Positions 12,154-22,240 of a stretch of DNA of 62,694 bases are shown piece by piece; the stretch's first letter is position 1; each line of letters starts with the position of its first letter. Origin of the DNA: Pseudobdellovibrionaceae bacterium (GTDB taxonomy: Bacteria; Bdellovibrionota; Bdellovibrionia; Bdellovibrionales; UBA1609). The translations under genes were made by a program, and so were the position numbers. The notes beneath the pieces are model-generated. The model saw nothing but the letters and a program-made list of their open reading frames with translations, was not told where the DNA came from and made no database searches. The stretch lies in NCBI GenBank assembly GCA_030591685.1, contig JAUVAX010000011.1:1-62694 (forward strand). The letters are read 5' to 3'.

Positions 12154-13089
12154 TCACCTAAAAGAACTGTTTAAAGTGAAATTTATAGCAGAAATCATGG
12201 ATTTTGGATTGGCCATATTTTGTCCATAAATATTCTCTGCAGTGCCATGATCAACACTTGTTCTCAAAAAAGGCAACCCAAGGGTTACTTGCAGTCCGTC
12301 ATCTTGGCCGTGCGCCATTTTAAACGGTATGAGCCCCTGGTCATGGTAAGCACATATAATCACACTATATTTATCAATGTTAGATGGTAAAAAGGCGGCG
12401 TCTGGCACGAGGGGCCCAAAAACATCTACAGGGCAGGCACTGACTACATTACTAAAACGGACCTCGTCCTGGCCGATGAGGCCTTCCTCACCAGCATGAG
12501 GGTTAAGGCCAAGGAGAGCCAAGGGCTTTTTTTTCAAGGCCATAGAAAGTTGCTCTCTTAGTGCTGCAGCAGCTTGTAGTCCCTTATATATAAGGTCTTC
12601 AGAAAGGCGACTCGTGACCTCTGATACAGGAATATGATCGGTAAGAAGCAAAATATTAAAATGACCCCCAACAAATCCCATAAAAATATCATTCTCTGGA
12701 AACCTCTTTCTAAATAAGTCTGTGTGCCCGAGAACCTCTAGTTCGCTGGACATAGACGTTCTTTTTGAAAGAGGGCCTGTAACTAAGGCACAATTCTTAT
12801 TTTCAAGACAGAGGTCAATACACTCATTGACCCACAAGGCGGAGTTGTCAGTCCTAGAGACTAAAAACAGGCCCCCGGAGTGATCTGAAGAAATTTCTGA
12901 AGCAATATTCTTAGAAATTATCGAATTCGGAAGAGCGTCTAAGACAAGGGTCTCTTCGGACTTAGGAATAAAAAGAAAAATGTTAACGTCTTGAATTTCA
13001 TTTGAAAGAGTCTGAAGAGCTTTTACAGAAACCTCAGCTCCGATACCCCGGGGGTCACCGGAGGTGATAAATATACTTTTATTTACCAT
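12154..13089 (-). CDS. pdxA: 4-hydroxythreonine-4-phosphate dehydrogenase
   Basis: PdxA oxidises 4-phosphohydroxy-L-threonine in the deoxyxylulose-dependent route to pyridoxal phosphate. Family signatures seen are the N-terminal SGDPRGIGAE, LGHTDLF, GLNPHAGEEG, and the metal-binding histidines in AYHDQGLIPFK and SVDHGTAENI. The start at 13089 (MVNKSIFITSGDP) gives 311 residues and overlaps the 3' end of surA by 11 nt; a 36-nt longer frame adds residues that do not belong to the family. surA-pdxA adjacency is widely conserved in proteobacteria. Confidence 0.95.
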   Translation of the reverse strand: MVNKSIFITSGDPRGIGAEVSVKALQTLSNEIQDVNIFLFIPKSEETLVLDALPNSIISKNIASEISSDHSGGLFLVSRTDNSALWVNECIDLCLENKNCALVTGPLSKRTSMSSELEVLGHTDLFRKRFPENDIFMGFVGGHFNILLLTDHIPVSEVTSRLSEDLIYKGLQAAAALREQLSMALKKKPLALLGLNPHAGEEGLIGQDEVRFSNVVSACPVDVFGPLVPDAAFLPSNIDKYSVIICAYHDQGLIPFKMAHGQDDGLQVTLGLPFLRTSVDHGTAENIYGQNMANPKSMISAINFTLNSSFR

Positions 13090-14038
13090 TTTTTCTAATA
13101 AAGGCCTGGGCTCTTTTGTTTTCAATCCACATCTTTAATTGATGACTAATCGCCTGAGCCATAAGCTGACCACGAATGTTTCGCTTCACTTTTGAAAGCT
13201 CAGGGTTTTCAACAAGGGATTTTTTTATAAGCTTAACAATTTGAAATCCAAAAGAAGTTTTAATGATTTTTGTATAGGACCCGGTTTTAATATTGTGTAT
13301 TTCCTTTTCAACTTCAGGCCTCATGTCACCATCTTTAACAGCACCCATAAAGCCTCCGGCTGTAAAATTAGGGTCTTCACTGTGCTGTTCCGCTACCTCA
13401 TCAAAAGGGGCCGTGGACAGTTTATTATGTGCGACGGTTGCTTTGGCAAGGGCCTCTTTTGCGCCGCCATTTGCGTTTAAAAATAAAATGTGAGCTAAAT
13501 GGTATTCGAACAATTGTGTGTTTTTGTTTCCAAACTTTGAAATATAAAAAGTAGTTATGTCATCATCAGTGACTTTTACCTGCGACTGTATTTCCTTTTG
13601 AATGAGCGAGCGCCGCTCAATAGTTTTTTTAATATAGTCTTGATAGTCAGAAAATTTAATATTTTTTTGTTTTAAAGTTTGCTTAAGCTGCTTTCTAGTA
13701 ATCCCGCGACCATTATTAGCGGATCGAGTGACATTTCTAATTTCCTTTTCAACTTGTTCGATGGTTGCCTGTAAGTTTTGTCGTTTAATTTCGACATCTA
13801 AAAGCTTTTCGTCAATAAGGTGGTCTAAAAGGTATGTTCTGTTTTTTAATAGTTTTTGAGGGTCACGGAGTGTAAGCAGGGCGTTGTCTATTAGCCCGCC
13901 AGACTTAAGCTTATGGTGGTACTCAGTGACGTCAGATTCGGTGAGGATCTCACTGTTTACAATAACAAGAATACGGTCAACAACCTTTGCGTAAGTGAGC
14001 TGGGGGGTTAAGAAAAATAAAAGAGCTAAAAGTTTCAT
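13079..14038 (-). CDS. surA: SurA-like periplasmic chaperone / peptidyl-prolyl isomerase
   Basis: A 319-residue exported protein with a signal peptide (MKLLALLFFLTPQLTYA) followed by a SurA N-terminal domain (KVVDRILVIVNSEILTESDV). One parvulin domain lies at about residues 180-275 (HLAHILFL, then ASTAPFDEVAEQHSED-like text, GGFMGAV, then SFGFQIVKLI), followed by a C-terminal helix that packs on the N-domain in SurA. E. coli SurA has two parvulin domains; this protein has one. Its position just before pdxA supports the name. Likely job: escorting outer-membrane proteins to the Bam complex. It overlaps the upstream foldase gene by 4 nt. Confidence 0.88.
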   Translation of the reverse strand: MKLLALLFFLTPQLTYAKVVDRILVIVNSEILTESDVTEYHHKLKSGGLIDNALLTLRDPQKLLKNRTYLLDHLIDEKLLDVEIKRQNLQATIEQVEKEIRNVTRSANNGRGITRKQLKQTLKQKNIKFSDYQDYIKKTIERRSLIQKEIQSQVKVTDDDITTFYISKFGNKNTQLFEYHLAHILFLNANGGAKEALAKATVAHNKLSTAPFDEVAEQHSEDPNFTAGGFMGAVKDGDMRPEVEKEIHNIKTGSYTKIIKTSFGFQIVKLIKKSLVENPELSKVKRNIRGQLMAQAISHQLKMWIENKRAQAFIRKNGK

Positions 14039-15054
14039 TTACGAGCCTTTGTTTTTATATGAATATTATCAATAACTTCAGCATTTTTGAAAACACGAGT
14101 TTTCTGAATTTGCTTCTCTAACCATGCTGTATATACACCTTGCTCACGTTTTTCAATAAGCTGCGAGCTAATTTTTGCCCTAACCTGCCTGTATTTAACC
14201 TGAACCGGCGATTTCTTCTTTAAAACCTTAAATATATGATAACCGTAGGGGCTTTTTATAATATGAGACCTTTCTCCGACGCGCATACTAAAAGCCTTGT
14301 CAAAGACCTCAGATGTTCCCCGCTCGATCCAACCTAAATGACCGCCTAGCTTAGCCTCCGGGGTTATTGAAAACTTTTTGGCTAAAGAAGAAAGAGATTT
14401 CTTTTTCTTAAGGTGCCCTAGAATTGTCTTTGCCTCAGATTCACTGGACAAAACAATTTGTATTAATTTAACGCTTCCAGGCTTAGAAAAATCAGACCTG
14501 TGGTTTCCAAAAAAAATTTTCATTTCATGTTCTGTTGGCAAGGTCACAGAGGCATTTATTTTTTTAATGACAAGCTTATGAAGTAAGCTAAATCGAATTT
14601 TTGACTGCCACTCCTTAAGTGAAAGTCCCTCAAGGCTTAGGGCCCTCCTAAAGGTTATGTCATCAGGATAAGAGGAGCGTATACTGTTAATCTCAGCGAG
14701 CCATCCATCATCACCGTCTTTATGAATGCGGATTTTGTTTTTCTTTGCCCAGTCTCGAGTTATAACTTGAAGCATGAAGTTGTTTATTACTTTTTGTTTT
14801 GCGCGCTTAACAAGGTATTCATTTCGAACAGTTGTGGGAGTAAGGTGCTTAAGTTGTCTTGCTAAACGGTCCGCAAACTCTTTGGTGCTTAACGTAGATT
14901 GATTGACCTTAAGTACCTTTATAGTAGTTAAATCGTTTTTCTTAGAAAAGCATGATGTTAAGAGCATTGCAGTCAAAAAAAGCAGCCCATTAATGACCAC
15001 TTTTTGAGAAATTGGAACAATGTTTAGTTTATAATACTGGCTAAAATTTAACAC
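14035..15054 (-). CDS. Parvulin-type peptidyl-prolyl isomerase lipoprotein
   Basis: A 339-residue foldase with a lipoprotein signal (lipobox MLLTSC near residue 35), so probably tethered to a membrane like PrsA. A SurA-N-like helical region (residues about 45-170) precedes a parvulin domain (SVKLIQIVLSS, GGHLGWI, SPYGYHIFKVL) and a basic C-terminal helix. The ATG at 15054 leaves a long polar n-region; a GTG start just before VVINGLLFLTAMLL is an alternative. It overlaps both neighbours (14 nt and 4 nt) in a tandem array of three foldase genes. Confidence 0.88.
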   Translation of the reverse strand: MLNFSQYYKLNIVPISQKVVINGLLFLTAMLLTSCFSKKNDLTTIKVLKVNQSTLSTKEFADRLARQLKHLTPTTVRNEYLVKRAKQKVINNFMLQVITRDWAKKNKIRIHKDGDDGWLAEINSIRSSYPDDITFRRALSLEGLSLKEWQSKIRFSLLHKLVIKKINASVTLPTEHEMKIFFGNHRSDFSKPGSVKLIQIVLSSESEAKTILGHLKKKKSLSSLAKKFSITPEAKLGGHLGWIERGTSEVFDKAFSMRVGERSHIIKSPYGYHIFKVLKKKSPVQVKYRQVRAKISSQLIEKREQGVYTAWLEKQIQKTRVFKNAEVIDNIHIKTKARK

Positions 15055-15868
15055 CCTTTAAAGCTCCGCGGTTAACAGAAATAGTATAGCTTTTTTTAAG
15101 GGCCTTAAAAAAAGCATTGAATATTCGTTTTCGTTTTTCTTCGAAAACAACTTGTCGCAGTTGTCGCTTGTCCGCATCTTTGTATCGATTGATCCCGGTT
15201 AGTTTTATAATATGATAGCCAAACCGTGTTTCAACGAGGCCCGAATAGACCTTGTTTTTCTTAAGTGTTCTTGCTGCGTTATAATAAGTAGGGACGGCGG
15301 TGACTCTGGATTGATACCCAATGTCTCCACCAGAGGCCTTAGATAAAGAATCGTTTGAATAGATTTGCACTAACTCTTCAAAAGATTTTTTAGAGGTTTT
15401 AACCTTTTTTAAGACCTCAAGGGCTGCTTTTTTTGCTTTTAGTTTTTCACTCTTGCTCGCTCCGGGCTTGAACTCAATAAGGATGTGACTTGTGCTTAAC
15501 TCGGGGCTCCGTTTATATTCAGCCCTCATTTCTTTTTCAGAGACTTTAATTCGTTGAACCTTTTTTCCGAGCTCACGCTCAAGTAAGAACTTGTAAATTT
15601 CTTGTTTCATTCGCTCTTTAATGAGGGGGTCATTGTTATATTTTCTTTTTTTCGCCTCAAGAACGCCCATTTCATAGCGAATTAAATCTTCTAAGAAGAC
15701 CTTAGTGCTGGGACGATTAAAAGCACTGGTTGTTGTTTTGTATTGTTTTTTGAACTCACTTAGGCGGATGGTTTTGTTTCCAATCTTCGCAACAATGGGG
15801 TCATTTTTTTTAGCCATTGCTGGGTGAAAAACAAATAAGCATAAGAAAAACGCAAAGATTTTTATCAT
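15041..15868 (-). CDS. Exported parvulin-type peptidyl-prolyl isomerase
   Basis: A 275-residue protein with a signal peptide (MIKIFAFFLCLFVFHPAMA), a SurA-N/PrsA-like helical region, and a parvulin domain (LSTSHILIEF, GGDIGYQ, TRFGYHIIKL). The start at 15868 follows TGGAGAATTTAC, a good ribosome site. A longer open frame reaching 16240 overlaps the acyltransferase gene in another frame and is not coding. This is the first of three consecutive foldase genes. The C-terminal tail (NAFFKALKKSYTISVN) is typical of SurA/PrsA relatives. Confidence 0.9.
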   Translation of the reverse strand: MIKIFAFFLCLFVFHPAMAKKNDPIVAKIGNKTIRLSEFKKQYKTTTSAFNRPSTKVFLEDLIRYEMGVLEAKKRKYNNDPLIKERMKQEIYKFLLERELGKKVQRIKVSEKEMRAEYKRSPELSTSHILIEFKPGASKSEKLKAKKAALEVLKKVKTSKKSFEELVQIYSNDSLSKASGGDIGYQSRVTAVPTYYNAARTLKKNKVYSGLVETRFGYHIIKLTGINRYKDADKRQLRQVVFEEKRKRIFNAFFKALKKSYTISVNRGALKGVKF

Positions 15869-15917
15869 GTAAATTCTCCAAAGGTTAAAATGCGTTGCAT
15901 AAATGATAGCTCTGGGG

Positions 15918-16562
15918 TTACGTTTGAGCAATGAGTTTGCAGACTTTATGTTTTGCGTTAGTGAGGCGAGCCTCAAGATTTTCAGCAAATTCGGGTGATT
16001 TAGCCGGGTCTGTCTTGTTGATAAACAAAGGGTCTTTATCAATAAGAACAAGAACCTTTGCAAAAGGCCTTGGCAAATACGTTTTATTCCATGATTTTTT
16101 AAAATGAAAAGCCTCAGTACATGTTGCAGAAAGAGGGTATATCTTGGCTCCAGAAATTTTTGAAAGCTCAAAAACGCCGGGCTTGACCTTATAAATCGGC
16201 CCCTTTGGCCCGTCCACAGCAATGCTCGCAGGGTTTCCACTCTTTATAAGGCGAATAAGCCCCCTTAAGGCCTGAGCCCCTCCACGAGTTGATGACCCTC
16301 TTGAGGTCGTCCCACCAAGTCGTAAAAGAACTTGATTCATGAGGTTGCCGTCTTTTGATGTAGAGGCCATAGTGCTTAAACCATAGCGGGTGACTATGTG
16401 CAGCAGAGCTAATTCATCGCCATGCCAGTGAGCTAAAATAATGGGCTGGCCAGCTTTTATGGATCTTTTGAACTCTTCAGACTCAACAACGCGAACACGC
16501 CAGGTGAAATAAAAAAGGCGATATAGGCCCCAAATTAAAAATGACAAGACCTTTGTTTTCAC
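15918..16562 (-). CDS. DUF374-family lysophospholipid acyltransferase-like protein
   Basis: A 214-residue protein with an N-terminal hydrophobic stretch (VLSFLIWGLYRLFYF), probably a membrane anchor. It carries DUF374 hallmarks: PIILAHWHGDEL, then GSSTRGGAQALRGLIRL, then ASIAVDGPKGP, then KPGVFELSKISGAKIYPL. DUF374 belongs to the PlsC/LpxL acyltransferase superfamily, and envelope lipid acylation is the likely role; substrate unknown. The start is GTG at 16562. It lies between etfA and the foldases in one minus-strand unit, which supports an envelope function. Confidence 0.85.
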   Translation of the reverse strand: MKTKVLSFLIWGLYRLFYFTWRVRVVESEEFKRSIKAGQPIILAHWHGDELALLHIVTRYGLSTMASTSKDGNLMNQVLLRLGGTTSRGSSTRGGAQALRGLIRLIKSGNPASIAVDGPKGPIYKVKPGVFELSKISGAKIYPLSATCTEAFHFKKSWNKTYLPRPFAKVLVLIDKDPLFINKTDPAKSPEFAENLEARLTNAKHKVCKLIAQT

Positions 16563-16582
16563 TTACGTGGACCCCTTAGTTT

Positions 16583-17545
16583 TTAAAGAAGATTTTTAAA
16601 CTCTTCTGTTAGCTTTGGGACAACCTCAAAAACATCACCAACAATACCGTAAGTTGCTTTTTTGAAGATAGGAGCCTCAGGGTCTTTGTTTATGGCCACA
16701 ATAACTTTTGAACCTGTCATGCCAGCAAGATGTTGTATGGCGCCTGATATTCCGCAGGCTATGTACAAAGAGGGCGCAACAGTTTTACCCGTTTGACCAA
16801 CTTGATAACTATGGGGCACCCATTCGGCATCAACAATGGCGCGAGAGGCACCCAGAGTAGCGCCAAGGGTTTTAGCAAGGGGTTCAAGAATTTTATACCC
16901 CTCTTTATCGCGCAGGCCTCGGCCCCCAGCAACAATTATATTTGCCTCCGTAAGGTCAAGGGTTTCAGAGGTCCCTTTTACAATATCTTTTATAATTGTG
17001 CTTAAGTTTGTTGATTCAACAGCAAGGCTTGAGGTTTCGGCGGAGGCCGTAGAGTCGGGCTCTCCTATGGGCAATTGATTAGCTCGCATAAGAACAATTT
17101 TTTGCTCACTATTTTGAAACGTCACTTCAGCAGTGCATTTATCAGAATAAAGGGGCTTTTTAACAGTCAATTTTTCATCTTGTAAGTCAATAGAAACACA
17201 ATCACTAGCAAGGCCGGCATTAAGCCGAGCCGCCACTCTTGGGAAAAGGTCTTTAGCCAACGTGGTTGATGAGGCGAGAACAATATTTGAGGAGGCCTCA
17301 ATGATAGCCCTTGAGACAAGGTCAGAGAAAACCTCTGAATTGTAGTTTTTTAAAGAATCGTCACTAGAAACAATGACCTTGTGGGCTCCATAGTGTGCCG
17401 CCTTCTTTGCTGCTAAACTACAGTCATCGCCGATGAGCAAGGCGGTCACGGGGTTTCCAGAGTTTTTAGCTAATGTTAAAAGCTCCAGGCTACCGTTTTT
17501 GAGTTGATCACCAGTAAATTCACAAAATACGAGTACGTTTGGCAT
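16583..17545 (-). CDS. etfA: Electron transfer flavoprotein alpha subunit
   Basis: EtfA binds FAD and, with EtfB, carries electrons from acyl-CoA and related dehydrogenases to ETF:quinone oxidoreductase. The C-terminal FAD domain shows [44 protein letters not shown] and [19 protein letters not shown]. Length (320 aa) is normal. A GGAGGAA ribosome site stands just before the ATG. It follows etfB by 21 nt. Fatty-acid catabolism of prey lipids is a plausible use, but no acyl-CoA dehydrogenase lies in the window. Confidence 0.96.
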   Translation of the reverse strand: MPNVLVFCEFTGDQLKNGSLELLTLAKNSGNPVTALLIGDDCSLAAKKAAHYGAHKVIVSSDDSLKNYNSEVFSDLVSRAIIEASSNIVLASSTTLAKDLFPRVAARLNAGLASDCVSIDLQDEKLTVKKPLYSDKCTAEVTFQNSEQKIVLMRANQLPIGEPDSTASAETSSLAVESTNLSTIIKDIVKGTSETLDLTEANIIVAGGRGLRDKEGYKILEPLAKTLGATLGASRAIVDAEWVPHSYQVGQTGKTVAPSLYIACGISGAIQHLAGMTGSKVIVAINKDPEAPIFKKATYGIVGDVFEVVPKLTEEFKNLL

Positions 17546-17566
17546 TAAGAGTTCCTCCTGTCAGGG

Positions 17567-18340
17567 TTAAATAACCTTTGCTTCTTCTCGGAGAAGTAAA
17601 GCGAGTTTGTTGGCTTGCTCGGCAGCGTCGCCATCAATCATTTTTATGGGCGGCTTTGGCGGGGGCAACTGAAGCCCTTTGAAAATTATTTTAATGTCCT
17701 CAGGTGAATGCTCAAGCGCTTCAAGCTCTAACTCTTTTAGGGGCTTTTTTTTGGCCTTCATGATGCCCGGGAGGCTTGCATATCTAGGCTTGTTAAGGCC
17801 CTTGTTGGCGCCTATGACATTTGCTCCATTAAGTTGGATGATTTCTTTTGTGCCGCCTTCAGTTTCGCGCTCAACAGTAACGCTGGCATTGTCATATTGA
17901 AATTTAGATATGGGCACGGCATGGGGGATATTTAAAAACTCAGCAAGCATTTGGGTAACACTCGAATTATTATTATCAATCGCCATTTTACCAGTAAAAA
18001 TTTGATCGTATTCACCCTCAAGCTTGATAGCTTTTGATAAGGCTTTTGCCGTGGCAAAGGCATCTAAATTATCAGGAGCATTGATGAGTATGCCTTCATC
18101 GGCCCCCATTGCTAGAGCCGTCCGAAGCACGTCAGTAGACCGTTTTTTAGGACCAAGGCTTAGAACTTTAACCTGACCCCCTTGAGAGGTTTTTAACTGC
18201 AGGGCCTCTTCAACCGCTAATTCATCATAAGGGTTCATAATCCATTTAATGTCATTATCGCGAATACTTGACCCGTCTTCAGAAATATTAATTTTAGATT
18301 CAGTATCGGGGACTGGCTTTATACATACAAAAATATTCAT
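17567..18340 (-). CDS. etfB: Electron transfer flavoprotein beta subunit
   Basis: EtfB binds AMP and partners EtfA. The start at 18340 (MNIFVCIKPVPDTESK) follows GGAGCCTCAAAAT and gives 257 residues, the family length; a 150-nt longer frame adds a non-homologous N terminus. Conserved segments are IMNPYDELAVEEALQLK, LAMGADEGILI, TGKMAIDNNNSSV and the AMP-loop region NKGLNKPRYASLPGIMKAKKK. It heads the long minus-strand unit that runs to the phosphomannomutase, and is transcribed away from sdhCAB across a 245-bp divergent region. Confidence 0.96.
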   Translation of the reverse strand: MNIFVCIKPVPDTESKINISEDGSSIRDNDIKWIMNPYDELAVEEALQLKTSQGGQVKVLSLGPKKRSTDVLRTALAMGADEGILINAPDNLDAFATAKALSKAIKLEGEYDQIFTGKMAIDNNNSSVTQMLAEFLNIPHAVPISKFQYDNASVTVERETEGGTKEIIQLNGANVIGANKGLNKPRYASLPGIMKAKKKPLKELELEALEHSPEDIKIIFKGLQLPPPKPPIKMIDGDAAEQANKLALLLREEAKVI

Positions 18341-18585
18341 ATTTTGAGGCTCCAATTTTAAACACCTTCTTATATTAAAAGCCTTGAGAGTTGGCAATGA
18401 TATGCTTAAAATCGAAAGAAAATATAAACATAACGCAGGCACCAAAAACCAGGGTCGAGAAGAAAGCCTTATTAATTTAAGCGTCTCCAAAAGAAGAGGG
18501 CATCAAATTAGTTAGACAAGGTGGCTAATTAAAGTTATTTATGGCCCCCTAGCGGAATAGGTCTAAATGTTGAGTCGAGGAAACT

Positions 18586-19248
18586 ATGTCAAAAAATAAT
18601 TATTTTTCATCGAGCGTCGGTAAAAAACAGCTCATGGGCATTACAGGGCTTGCACTTTGTGGGTTTTTATTTGCACATGTTTCTGGAAATTTTTTATTAT
18701 TTGTGGGCGCAAAAGAATATAACATGTATAGTCATGCGCTTATTTCAAACCCATTTTTGGTTTTAGCTGAGCTAGGTTTAGTTTTATTTATACTCATTCA
18801 TATGGTGCAGGCCTTTGTTTTAACTCGCATGAATAAAGAGGCAAGGCCTGTGAAGTACGCCATTAAGGCTAAAGGGGAAAAGGCGACCTCTTTGGTGAGC
18901 ACCTACATGTGGCAACAGGGCGTCATAATATTAGTGTTTATAGCTCTTCACTTGTGGACGTTTAAGTATGGAGAGGTCATATATGCTGAGTACGACGGGG
19001 TGCAGGTTCGTGACCTTTTTGGGCTTGTTGTTCAAGTTTTTCAAAGCCCAATTTATTTGGCAGGGTACCTGCTCGCACTTTTAGTTCTGGGGTTGCACTT
19101 AAGCCATGGATTTCAGTCGACATTTAAAACAATGGGTTTTAACCACCCAAAGTACGAACCAAAATTAAAACTCATGGGGCATAGCTTTGCCGCTTATGTG
19201 GCCCTAGGCTTTATGGTTCAACCTGTTTATATTTATTTATTTCATTAA
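18586..19248 (+). CDS. sdhC: Succinate dehydrogenase cytochrome b subunit
   Basis: A 220-residue membrane anchor of the single-subunit, five-helix type (cytochrome b558, as in Bacillus and epsilonproteobacterial enzymes). Predicted helices lie near residues 15-35, 55-78, 105-125, 145-170 and 190-215. Histidines in [34 protein letters not shown] and MGHSFAAY are candidate haem ligands. It leads sdhCAB. The one-subunit anchor suggests a menaquinone-type complex, which may run as succinate dehydrogenase or fumarate reductase. Confidence 0.93.
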   Translation: MSKNNYFSSSVGKKQLMGITGLALCGFLFAHVSGNFLLFVGAKEYNMYSHALISNPFLVLAELGLVLFILIHMVQAFVLTRMNKEARPVKYAIKAKGEKATSLVSTYMWQQGVIILVFIALHLWTFKYGEVIYAEYDGVQVRDLFGLVVQVFQSPIYLAGYLLALLVLGLHLSHGFQSTFKTMGFNHPKYEPKLKLMGHSFAAYVALGFMVQPVYIYLFH

Positions 19249-19264
19249 GAGAGGTTCTAAAAGT

Positions 19265-21181
19265 ATGTTGGATGCAAAAATACCAAACGGTCCGATTAAA
19301 AGTAAGTGGGAGCAGCATCGATTTAATTGCAAAAGGGTAAATCCAGCGAATCGAAGAAAATATGATATTTTAGTTGTGGGCACAGGGCTGGCGGGAGCCT
19401 CAGCGGCAGCGTCTTTGGCCGAAATGGGTTACAAGGTAAAGTCTTTTTGTATTCAAGACTCTGCTCGACGGGCCCATTCCATAGCGGCGCAAGGGGGGAT
19501 CAATGCAGCTAAAAATTACCCCAATGATGGAGACTCGGTTTGGAACCTTTTTTATGACACCGTTAAAGGTGGTGATTACAGATCTCGAGAGTCAAACGTT
19601 TATCGACTATCAGAGGTTTCAAATAATATAATTGATCAGTGTGTAGCCCAAGGCGTCCCCTTTGCCCGGGAGTATGGGGGCATGCTCGATAACCGATCTT
19701 TTGGCGGCGCCCAAGTTTCAAGAACATTTTATGCGAAAGGGCAAACCGGGCAGCAACTACTTATTGGTGCTTACCAAGCGTTGTCACGTCAAATTGGTAA
19801 GGGCAATGTCGAGATGTTTCATCGAAGAGAAATGTTAGACCTTGTTACCGTTGACGGAGTAGCCCGCGGAATTACGACAAGAAACTTAGTGAATGGTGAA
19901 ATAGAAAGCCATTCAGGTCACGCTGTTTTGCTTTGCACAGGCGGATACGGCAACGTGTTTTATTTATCAACAAACGCAATGAATTCAAATGCCACCGCGG
20001 CTTATAGGTGTACAAAAAAGGGGGCTTACTTTGCGAACCCCTGTTATACGCAAATACACCCGACATGTATCCCCGTCTCTGGGGAGTATCAATCAAAGTT
20101 AACCCTCATGTCTGAGTCATTAAGAAATGATGGGCGCATATGGGTGCCAAAAAACAAGGGTGACAATCGGCCGCCACTTGAAATCCCCGAAGAAGAACGG
20201 GACTATTACTTAGAAAGAATTTACCCAAGCTTTGGAAACCTCGTGCCGAGAGACGTGGCTTCAAGACAAGCTAAGTTCAGAGTAGACGAAGGCCGCGGCG
20301 TTGGTAAAACAGGCATTGCTGTGTATTTAGATTTTTCTGATGCCATCGCCCGATTAGGTAAAAAAGCTGTGAGCGCTAAGTATAGTAATTTATTTGAAAT
20401 GTATGAAAAAATAACGGGAGAAGACCCTTATACTGTTCCGATGAAAATATACCCGGCCGTTCACTATACTATGGGGGGCCTTTGGGTTGATTATAACTTG
20501 CAGTCTACAGTGCCAGGGCTTCATGTGTTGGGAGAGGCTAACTTTTCAGACCACGGAGCTAACCGGTTAGGGGCCTCAGCCCTTATGCAGGGTTTGGCTG
20601 ATGGATACTTTGTAATACCCTATACCCTCGGTAATTATATCGGCAGTAGTGATTTACCAGAAATTTCAACGGACCATGAGGCCTTTAAGTTGAGTCGCAA
20701 AGAGGTTGAAGAGAGTTTAAGTAAACTACTTAACATAAAGGGTGAAAAATTAGTTGATGAATACCACAGAGATTTAGGGGCCATTATGTGGGAGCGAGTG
20801 GGGATGTCTCGAAACGAAGAAGGTTTAAAAAAAGCCATTACTGAAATTTCTGCTTTACGAGAAGATTTTTGGAAAAATGTTAAGATTTCTGGCGAGGGAA
20901 CCCATTTGAACGCGGAGCTAGAGAAGGCGGCGCGAGTGGCTGACTTTTTAGAGTTAGGAGAGCTGATGGCTCGAGACGCTCTTGAAAGAAAAGAGTCTTG
21001 CGGTGGGCACTTTAGAGAAGAGCACCAAAGTCAGGACAATGAGGCCAAAAGAGATGATGAAAACTTTTGCCATGTCGCTGCCTGGGAATACACAGGGAGC
21101 AAAAACAACCCCTCTTGGTCTCGCCATACAGAGAAGTTAGATTTTGAAAGCGTAAAACTTGTAACTAGAAGTTATAAATAG
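19265..21181 (+). CDS. sdhA: Succinate dehydrogenase/fumarate reductase flavoprotein
   Basis: The catalytic FAD subunit (638 aa). The dinucleotide motif [12 protein letters not shown] is at residues 37-48; His71 in [14 protein letters not shown] is the expected covalent FAD attachment site. Other family segments are the substrate-binding [14 protein letters not shown] and [10 protein letters not shown], and the C-terminal HFREEHQ and [12 protein letters not shown]. It belongs to the long type found with five-helix SdhC and is encoded 16 nt after sdhC. The first ~30 residues form a non-canonical basic leader, so the exact start is slightly uncertain. Confidence 0.97.
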   Translation: MLDAKIPNGPIKSKWEQHRFNCKRVNPANRRKYDILVVGTGLAGASAAASLAEMGYKVKSFCIQDSARRAHSIAAQGGINAAKNYPNDGDSVWNLFYDTVKGGDYRSRESNVYRLSEVSNNIIDQCVAQGVPFAREYGGMLDNRSFGGAQVSRTFYAKGQTGQQLLIGAYQALSRQIGKGNVEMFHRREMLDLVTVDGVARGITTRNLVNGEIESHSGHAVLLCTGGYGNVFYLSTNAMNSNATAAYRCTKKGAYFANPCYTQIHPTCIPVSGEYQSKLTLMSESLRNDGRIWVPKNKGDNRPPLEIPEEERDYYLERIYPSFGNLVPRDVASRQAKFRVDEGRGVGKTGIAVYLDFSDAIARLGKKAVSAKYSNLFEMYEKITGEDPYTVPMKIYPAVHYTMGGLWVDYNLQSTVPGLHVLGEANFSDHGANRLGASALMQGLADGYFVIPYTLGNYIGSSDLPEISTDHEAFKLSRKEVEESLSKLLNIKGEKLVDEYHRDLGAIMWERVGMSRNEEGLKKAITEISALREDFWKNVKISGEGTHLNAELEKAARVADFLELGELMARDALERKESCGGHFREEHQSQDNEAKRDDENFCHVAAWEYTGSKNNPSWSRHTEKLDFESVKLVTRSYK

Positions 21182-21189
21182 GATTTACT

Positions 21190-21957
21190 ATGTCTGAAAA
21201 CTCGAAAAATATGACAATACACTTAAAGCTTTGGAAGCAAGATGGCCCGAAGAGCAAGGGGGCGTTTGTAAGCCATACAGTTAAAGACGTTTCACCGGAT
21301 ATGTCTTTTTTAGAGTTAATAGACGTTGTGAACTCTGAATTTATAAAAAAGGACAAGCGCCCAGTCGAGTTTGATCACGACTGTAGAGAGGGGATTTGCG
21401 GAACATGCTCTATGGTGATTAATGGCGAAGCACATGGCCCTCAAAAGGCGACCACAACATGTCAGTTACATATGAGGTCTTTTTGTGATGGCGATACGAT
21501 TACTGTTGAGCCGTTTAGAGCTAAAACCTTTCGAGTTGTGCGTGACTTAGTCGTTGATAGAAGCTCGTTTGATCGAATTATACAAAAAGGCGGATTTGTT
21601 TCTGTTAATACAGGCAATGCGCAGGATGCAAACAATATCCCCATATCAAAGCCAGACTCTGATAGGTCTTTTTCAGCAGCAGCGTGCATTGGCTGTGGAG
21701 CCTGTGTGGCCGCTTGTAAAAACGCTTCGGCTTCACTTTTTGTGGCTGCAAAAATTACGCATTTATCGTTATTGCCACAAGGGCAACTGGAGCATCGGCA
21801 AAGGGCTTTAAACATGGTGGACCAAATGGACAAAGAGGGCTTTGGAGCCTGTACAAACACAGGAGCCTGTTCATTAGCCTGCCCGAAAGAAATTAGCTTA
21901 GACAGTATTGCCCTTATGAACCGTGAATATCTGAAATCATCTGTCAAAGAACGCTAA
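21190..21957 (+). CDS. sdhB: Succinate dehydrogenase/fumarate reductase iron-sulfur subunit
   Basis: SdhB relays electrons from FAD to quinone through three iron-sulfur clusters. Ligands are visible: the [2Fe-2S] ferredoxin site CREGICGTC (C65, C70, C73) with a distant fourth Cys in TTCQLH (C91), the [4Fe-4S] motif [11 protein letters not shown], and the [3Fe-4S] region [12 protein letters not shown]. The wide spacing to the fourth ferredoxin cysteine is typical of the Bacteroides/delta-type enzymes. 255 residues; 8 nt after sdhA; last gene of sdhCAB. Confidence 0.97.
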   Translation: MSENSKNMTIHLKLWKQDGPKSKGAFVSHTVKDVSPDMSFLELIDVVNSEFIKKDKRPVEFDHDCREGICGTCSMVINGEAHGPQKATTTCQLHMRSFCDGDTITVEPFRAKTFRVVRDLVVDRSSFDRIIQKGGFVSVNTGNAQDANNIPISKPDSDRSFSAAACIGCGACVAACKNASASLFVAAKITHLSLLPQGQLEHRQRALNMVDQMDKEGFGACTNTGACSLACPKEISLDSIALMNREYLKSSVKER

Positions 21958-22047
21958 ATTTTAAGCACTGTAACGCTGGACCTAGATATAGGTTGTAGCG
22001 GAATTATGACTCAACAGGTAGTTAGTTATAAACATTAGCTCACAGGC

Positions 22048-22108
22048 TTATCCACACTCTCATGTAAGAAAAACTTTATTTTAACCATTGAAGCTTAGCT
22101 GTGGATCA
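22048..22108. promoter_or_regulatory. DnaA-box pair in the sdhB-downstream intergenic region
   Basis: TTATCCACA at 22048-22056 is a perfect DnaA box. TGTGGATCA at 22100-22108 is an inverted box with one mismatch. Both lie in the 283-bp non-coding stretch (21958-22240) before a small gene. No -35/-10 pair was convincing in this stretch, and DnaA binding is untested. Confidence 0.4.
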
Positions 22109-22240
22109 TAGTCATACAGGTTGTGCATTAATAGTGCGCACATTTGTAGGCACCCATCTTTTTGACGATCGCATCCTGATACCAACTAAAGTCTAACTCA
22201 TAAAAGCCCGAAAAGTTTCTACAAACCATGTGGAGAGTTA

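Noticed and set aside
15869-16240. N-terminal extension of the first parvulin gene
   Set aside because: It lies antiphase inside the DUF374 gene; a signal peptide and ribosome site mark 15868 as the start.
18341-18490. N-terminal extension of EtfB
   Set aside because: Non-homologous; the family starts at MNIFVCIKPVPD after a GGAG site.
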